From NCBI GenBank assembly GCA_021234155.1, contig JAJEKV010000226.1, forward strand, positions 310,001 to 374,000: DNA of 64,000 bases, in the 5' to 3' direction. Shown here piece after piece: positions 57,655 through 64,000 of the stretch; the stretch's first letter is position 1; each line of letters begins with the position of its first letter. The notes below the pieces were generated by a model, which saw only the letters and a list, made by a program, of their open reading frames with translations, was not told the origin of the DNA and ran no database searches. The DNA is from Isoetes taiwanensis (Eukaryota > Streptophyta > Lycopodiopsida > Isoetales > Isoetaceae). The position numbers and the translations under genes are program-made.

Positions 57655-60600
57655 TGCATTGCAGGGCGCTCACGAGGGGTAGAATCTCGGGGATTTTAGG
57701 GTCCTCGTGCTCTGGCGTCAACACCCCACTCCCACGTCAAGTCCGGCATAAAGGTCCCGCCGAATCGACAAGGAGGGCCTCCAAAAGCGTAAACCACAGT
57801 GGGTTGCAGGTTCTAGAAGGGTTTGCGTTTTGGGGGTGAGACTGGTTGCACTTGGGACCTGGCCGAAGCTACAACCCGAGAATCTGGAGCAAAGGGAAAC
57901 CGGCGAGTTTGGGCTGTCCTCCTCCCGATGTGGCAAGTAGAAGTCGGGGGCTTTTGATGGCAAGACATTCATAAATTACATAATTAATGCATTGTGCGAA
58001 AATAAATTCTGATTTTTTCCAGCTGGATTCTAATCCATCTCAGCACACAGCCCAATTTTGAGAAATTTTCGGAGAAGGTCAGAGTCAAAGGGTTAGCATT
58101 AGAGCGGTCGGGGCAGCCCGTTGCCAGGGGCAACCGGCTGGCACCCTTCCCCAAGTCAAGCGAGGCCAGGACCTTGCGGGGATCCCTCACAAGGGGGGAA
58201 GTCCAGGACCCCAAGGCGGGATCCAAAAAAAGTTCGAGGCAGCCCTTCTGGCAGCTCCCCGGGGCTGCACGCTAATGACCACCCTCGGGGCGGTTCCCCT
58301 ATCCAGGCCGTTGGATCCCTCCGTTCAAGGCCCCTCGGGAAGGCCCAAAAGATTCAGATCGGTCGGGAGAACTTGTCAAACCGAGGGCGTCACAGCCGGC
58401 CTTGTAAAACACCCTTGGTGTCTTGTCGTTGAGGCAGGGGAGGCTCCGGAATGGTAAATCGACCACGCCAAATGCGTCGAATGGCGAAATTACCCTAGGA
58501 GCAAGTTACAAGGTCGGTTTTGCAAAGAAAAGAAACACTCATGCCCTCCCACGGCCGGTATCCTGCATCATCCTAGGCCAATTGACTACGAGTGTGATGG
58601 AAGTGAGCTACTTTTGGCTTCATGGAGGTGGTGGTCTTCAGCCCGCGGAACTTGGTCCCCGGGAGCAATGTCGGCGTTGAGTCCATTAAGCGAGCCAAAT
58701 CGCGATTCGATTCGGAGGAGAAGTAGCCCGTCGTCCCAGGGGCCTTGGGGAGAGGAAATCCCGGGGCAAGCGGCTTAGGGAGGATTTTAGGGTCCGTGCT
58801 CGGCGTCAACACCCCACTCCGCGTCAAGTCACGGCACAAAGATCCGCCCGAATCGACAAGGAGGGCCTCAAAAGTAAACCACGTGGGTTGCGAGGTTCTA
58901 GAAGGGTTTTGCGTTTTGGGCGAGACTTGATACATTACACTGGGACTGGCAGAAGAGCTGCAGGAATATGGAGCAAGGGAACTAGCGGGCGGAGCTTGGG
59001 CACATCCTCCTCCCGATGTGGCAAGTAGAAATTCGGTAGCTTTTGCGATGGCAAAGACATTCATAAGTCGCAATTAATGCATTGTCACGAAAATAAATTC
59101 TGATTTTTTGCGGTGGATTCCTAATCCATCTCGGCCACCTGACCCAATTTTGAAATTTTCCGGAGAAAGGTCTAGGTCAAAGGGTTAGCATTAGAGCGGT
59201 CGGGGCAGGATTGCGAGGGGCAGAGGCGGCACCCTTTCCCAAGTCAAAGCGAGGCCCGGGACCTTGCGAGGGGATCCCTCACAAGAGGGGAGAGTCCAGG
59301 ACCCAGAGGCGGGGATCAAAAAGTTCCGAGCAGACCCTTCTGGCGGCAGCCCACGAGCAGCAAATAACCACCCTCCCGGGGCCGGTTCCCCTATCCGGCC
59401 GTTGGATCCTCCGTTCGGGGGCCCCTCTTCGGGAAGGCCCAAAATTTCGATCGGTCGGGAGAACTTGTCAAACAGCAGCGGGCGTCGAGGTCGGCCTTGT
59501 AGAAACCGCAATGTCTTGTCGTTCGGGCAGGGGAGGCTCAGGAATGGCAAATCGACCCTGCCAAATCGTCGGGAATGGCGAAATTACCCTAGGGAGCAAG
59601 TTACAAGGTCCGGTTTGCAAAAGAAAAAAAACACTCATGCCCTCCACGGCGGTATCGCATCCACATCCTAGGCCAATTGACTCTGAGTGTGATGGAAGTG
59701 AGGCTACTTTGAAACTTCTTGGAGGTCGGGTGGTCTTCTGCCCCGCGGAACTTGGTCCCCAGGGGCAATGTCGGCGTTTGAGTCCATTGGCGAGAGCAAA
59801 TCCTTGATTGGGAGAGGGGGTCGCCCGTCGATCCCGGGGGCCTTGGGGAGAGGAAGTGGGGCAAGCGGCTAGGGGGATTTTAGGGTCAGGGAGTGCTCAC
59901 GGCGTCAACACCCCCACTCCCCGTCAAGTCACGGCGCAAGGTCCGCCCGAATCGACAGGAGAGGGCCTCAAAAGCGTAAACCACGTGGGTTGCGAGGGTT
60001 CTAGAAGGGTTTTGCGTTTTGGGGCGAGACTTGGTCTGTTGCACTTGGGACCTGGCGAGAAGGTGCAGCCAGAGAATCTACGGAACAAGGGAGGGCGGGC
60101 CGGAGTTTGGGCCTGTCCTCCCTCCCGATGTGGCAAGTAGAAGTAGGCACTTTAGGTGGCAAGACATTCATAAATTACATAATTAATGCATTGTGCGAAA
60201 ATAAATTCTTTTTTTGCCGGCTGGATTCTAATCCATCTCCGGCACACGACCCAATTTTTGAAATTTTTGGAGAAGGTCTAGGTCAAAGGGTTAGCATTAG
60301 AGCGGTCGGGGCAGCCGTTGGGGCAACGTAGAGTGGCACCCTTCCCCAAGTCAAGCGAGGCGGGACCTTGCGGGGATCCCTCACACAAGAGGGAGAGTCA
60401 GGACCCAGGCGGGATCCAAAAAGTTCGAGGCAACCCTTCTGGCGGCTCCCCGGCTAAATGCTAATGACCACCCTCGGACCCGGTTCCCCTATCCGCCGTT
60501 GGATCCTCCGTTCGGGGGCCCCTCTTGGGGGAAGCCAAAAGATTCAATCGGTCAGGAGAACTTGTCCAATGCCAGGCGTCGGAAGCGACCTTGTAGAATG

Positions 60601-63600
60601 GCAATGTCTTGTCGTTCGGACGCGGGGAGGCTCGGAATGGCAAATCGACCCACCAAATCGTCCGGAATGGCGAAATTACCCTAGGGAGCAAGTTACAAGG
60701 TCCGGTTTTGCAAAAGAAAAAACACTCATGCCCTCCCACGACAGTATCCATCCACATCCTAGGCCAATTGACTACGAGTGTGATGGAAGTGAGCTACTTT
60801 GGCGCTTCATGGAGGTCGAGGTGGTCTTCTGGCCCGCGGAACTTGGTCCCGGGGGCAATGTCGGCGTTTGGAGTCCATTGGCGAGTCAAATCGCGATTCC
60901 GGAGAGGAGGTCGCCGTCAGTCCCGAGGGCAGCAAGGGGAGAGAAATTGAGGGCAAGCGGCTTAGGGGGATTTTAGGGTCCGTGCTGGCGTCAACACCCC
61001 CCACTCCACGTCAAGTCACGGCACAAGATCCGCCCGAATCGACAAGGAGAGGGCCTCCAAAAGCGTAAACCCGTGGGTTGCCAGGTTCTAGAAGGGTTTG
61101 CGTTTTGGGGGCGAGACTTGGTCTGTTGCACTTGGGACTGGCCGGCTGCAGCCGAGAATATGGAGCAAGGGAACTAGCGGTGGAGTTTGGGCTGTCCTCC
61201 TCCCGATGTGGCAAGTAGAAGTTGGGGGGCTTTTACCGATGGCAAGACATTCATAAATTACATAATTAATGCATTGTGCGAAAATAAATTCTGATTTTTG
61301 CCGGTGGATTCCTAATCCATCTCCACACACGACCCAATTTTGAAATTTTTAGGAGGGTCTAGGTCAAGGGGTTAGCATTAGAGCGAGTTAGGGGGCGGCG
61401 TTTGCGGAACAGCGGGTGGCCCCTTCCCCAAGTCAAGCGAGGCGGGACCTTGAGGGGATCCCTCACAAGAGGGGAGAGTCCAGGACCCCCAGAGGCGGGA
61501 TCCAAAAAGTTCGAGGCAGCCCTTCTGGCTCCCGGGGCCTGCGCTAATGACCACCCTCCGGGGCCGGTTCCCCTATCCGGCCAGGTTGGATCCTCCGTTC
61601 AGGGGGGCCCCTCCGGGGAAGGCCCAAAAAGATTCAGATCGGTCGAGGAGAACTTGTCAAAAGCGGGGCGTCGAGGAGTCGACCTTGTAGAGCCGGTGTC
61701 TTGTCATTAGGGCAGGGGGAGGCTCGGAATGGCAAATCGACCACACCAAAAATCGTCGGGAATGGTGAAATTACCCTAGGGAGCAAGTTACAAGGTGGGT
61801 TTTGCAAAGAAAAAAACACTCATGCCCTCCACGACGGTATCCATCCCACATCCTAGGCCAATTGACTACGAGTGTGATGGAAGTGAGCTACTTTGGCTTC
61901 TTGGAGGCAGGGTGGTCTTCGGCCCGCGGAACTTGGTCCCCGGGGCAATGTCGGCGTTCCGAGTCCATTGGCGAACCAAATCGATTCTGGGACCAGGGGG
62001 AGGTCCGTTGCCCGTCGGAGTCCCGAGGGGCCTTGGGGAGGGAAGTTGGGGCAGCGAGCTTCGAGGGGGATTTTAGGGTCCGTGCTCGGCGTCAACACCC
62101 CCTCTCCGCGTCAAGTCCGCGGTACGCAGGAACAAGGTCCGCAATGAGGCGGGGAGAATCGACGGGGCCGGGGAGAGGGGCCTCAAAGCGTAAACCACGT
62201 GGGTTGCGAGGGGTTCTAGAAGGGTTTGCGTTTTGGGGGCGAGAGAGGACTTGATGTGTTACGGGACTGGCGAGAAGGTTGCAGCCAGAATACGAAGCAA
62301 AGGGAACAGCGGGCGGAGGCGGAGTTTGGGCTGTCCTCCTCAGATGTGGCAAGTAGAAGTCGAGTGGGCATATCCTTTTGCGATGGCAAGACATTCATAA
62401 ATTACATAATTAATGCATTGTCACGAAAATAAATTCTGATTTTTTGCCAATTTGGATTCCCCTAATCCATCTCCGACACCTGACCCAATTTTTCGAAATT
62501 TACCGAGGAGAAGGTCTAGGTCAAAGGGTTAGCATTAGAGCGGTCCGGGGCAGCAGGTTGCGGGGGGAACAGAGTGGCACCCTTTCCCAAGTCAAAGCGA
62601 GGCCCGGGACCTTGCGGGGGATCCCCTCACAAGAGGGGAGAGTCCAGGACCCCAAGAGGCGGGATCCAAAAAAAAGTTCGAGCTGACCCTTCTGGCGGCT
62701 CCCGAGTGCTGCGCTAATGACCACCCTCCGGGGCGGTTCCCCTATCCGGTAGTTGGATCCTGGATTCGGGGAGCCCCTCCGGGGAAGGCCCAAAAGATTC
62801 AGATCGGTCAGGAGAACTTGTCAAACGCGGGGCATCACGAGGTCGGCCTTGTAGAAACAGCACAGTGTCTTGTCGTTGAGACGCAGGGAGGCTCAGGAAT
62901 GGCAAATGTCGACCACTGCCAAATCGTCCGGAATGGCGAAATTACCCTAGGGAGCAAGTTACAAGGTCGGTTTTGCAAAAAAAAACACTCATGCCCTCCG
63001 CGGTGGTATCGCATCCACATCCTAGGCCAATTGACTACGAGTGTGATGGAAGTGAGCTACTTTGGGCTTCTTGGAGGGGGTGGTCTTACAGCCCGCGGAA
63101 CTTGGTCCCCGGGGGGCAATGTCGGCGTTAAAGTCCATTGGCGAGAGCCAAATGCTTGATTGGGAGAGGGAGGTGGCCCGTCCGTCAGGGGGGCCTTGGG
63201 GAGAGGCACCCTTTCCCAAGTCGGGGCAAGCGGCTTCCGGGGGAGTTGCAGGGTAGTGCTCTGGCGTCAACACCCCACTCCCGTCAAGTCACGGTGCAAG
63301 GTCCGGCGAATCGACAGGAGAGGGGCCTCAAAGCGTAAACCACGTGGGTTGCCGGGTTCTAGAAAGGGTTTTGCGTTTTGGGGCGAGAGACTTGATCTGT
63401 GCGCTGGGACCTGGGAGAAGCTGCAACCGACGAGAATCTGGAGCAAGGGGAACCAGCGGGCGGAGTTTGGGCATCCTCCTCCTCCCGATGTGGCAAGTAG
63501 CTTCGGGGGCTTTTGCGATGCAAGACATTCATAAATTCGCCAATTAATGCATTGTGCGAAAATAAATTCTGATTTTTTGCCATCTGGATTCCTAATCCAT

Positions 63601-64000
63601 CTCCGACCTAGGCGGCCCAATTTTGAAATTTTGGGAGAAGGTCTAGGTCAAAGGGTTAGCATTAGAGCGGTCGGGGCAGGCGGGTTGCGAGGGGGCAGCG
63701 GTGGCACCCTTCCCCAAGTCAAAGCGAGGCCCCAGGACCTTGCGGGGATCCCTCACAAGAGGGGAGAGTCAGGACCCCAAGAGGCGGGATCAAAAAGTTC
63801 GAGGCAGACCCTTCTGGCGGCTCCCCCAGGCTGCTAATGACCACCCTCGGGGCCGGTTCCCCTATCCGACCGTTGGATCCTCCCGTTCGGGGGCCCCTCT
63901 TGGGAAGGCCCAAAAGATTCAGATCGGTCGAGGAGAACTTGTCAAACAGCGAAGCGTCGAGGTTGAGCCTTGTAAGCCGCGATGTCTTGTCGTTCGAGAC
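57655..64000. repeat. GC-rich satellite, ~1.09-kb unit, about six units, running off the window
   Basis: The anchor GGATTTTAGGGTC recurs at 57691, 58782, 59875, 60968 and 62068, with a damaged copy near 63241, giving spacings of 1091, 1093, 1093, 1100 and about 1173 bp. All units share, in order, the block AATTAATGCATTGTGCGAAA, then GGGTTAGCATTAGAGCGG, GGGATCCCTCACAAG, GGTTCCCCTATCC, GGAGCAAGTTACAAGG and CGGAACTTGGTCCC. Units differ mostly by indels at C/G-rich sites. The reading frames are not kept between units, so it is non-coding. Confidence 0.9.
57965..58020. repeat. AT-rich island within the satellite unit
   Basis: A block of about 50 bp (CATTCATAAATTACATAATT, then GCATTGTGCGAAAATAAATT) stands out in the GC-rich unit and is kept in every unit (about 59060, 60167, 61248, 62390 and 63528). 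It is better preserved than the surrounding sequence. Confidence 0.7.

Noticed and set aside
57655..64000. Many 60-200-codon frames on both strands of the satellite
   Set aside because: The frames are not conserved between units and are broken by indels; high GC content makes stop codons rare.
57655..64000. Ribosomal DNA spacer or 5S array
   Set aside because: No rRNA coding sequence or pol III internal boxes were recognised in the unit.

Overview
The window is nuclear DNA of a land plant with a large, repeat-rich genome. The evidence is plant-type Ty3/gypsy and Ty1/copia elements, a tRNA-derived SINE, GT-AG introns, a ULP1-like protease remnant and plant-style FCP1/NIF phosphatase domains. 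I cannot name the species. I found no ordinary single-copy gene that is clearly intact; nearly everything is nested mobile DNA, with many frameshifts.

Layout. 1-10350: a minus-oriented LTR element with no visible reverse transcriptase, flanked by near-identical long repeats and carrying five copies of a 70-bp nested dyad. 10362-10779: a TRIM-like miniature element. 12347 to about 24583 (possibly to 28243): a DNA transposon whose transposase gene is split by a second, related DNA transposon (element 1, 12914-21930). 25289-25505: a SINE with perfect target duplications. 26238-26967: inverted minisatellite and tandem repeats. 27412-28060: a ULP1-like protease remnant. 28337-31857: a row of unfamiliar plus-strand genes, the first of which runs in frame through a single TAG into a divergent histone H3. 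32077-35124: the 5' part of a gypsy element, which resumes at 50423-51175. The gypsy is interrupted by element 3 (35125-50418), which is itself interrupted by a copia element (38256-43645). 51176 to about 56490: a candidate CACTA insertion. 57655-64000: a GC-rich satellite with a unit of about 1.09 kb.

The main discovery candidate is the transposon family represented by elements 1 and 3. Both have inverted ends starting GGGTA and both create 4-bp target duplications; removing each with one duplication copy restores the reading frame of the interrupted host gene. Both carry the same two convergent genes. One is a DDE-like transposase with motifs around DF-ENYT, SDD--HD, SDG--QFK and HGKG--DG. 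The other is a coiled-coil plus FCP1/NIF-like HAD phosphatase gene that starts just inside the opposite end. A cargo phosphatase conserved in two diverged copies suggests a functional part of the transposon. The 4-bp duplications recall the Sola superfamily, but I could not test this.

The second discovery candidate is the histone H3 fold fused downstream of an unknown 245-residue protein, immediately upstream of a gypsy primer-binding site.
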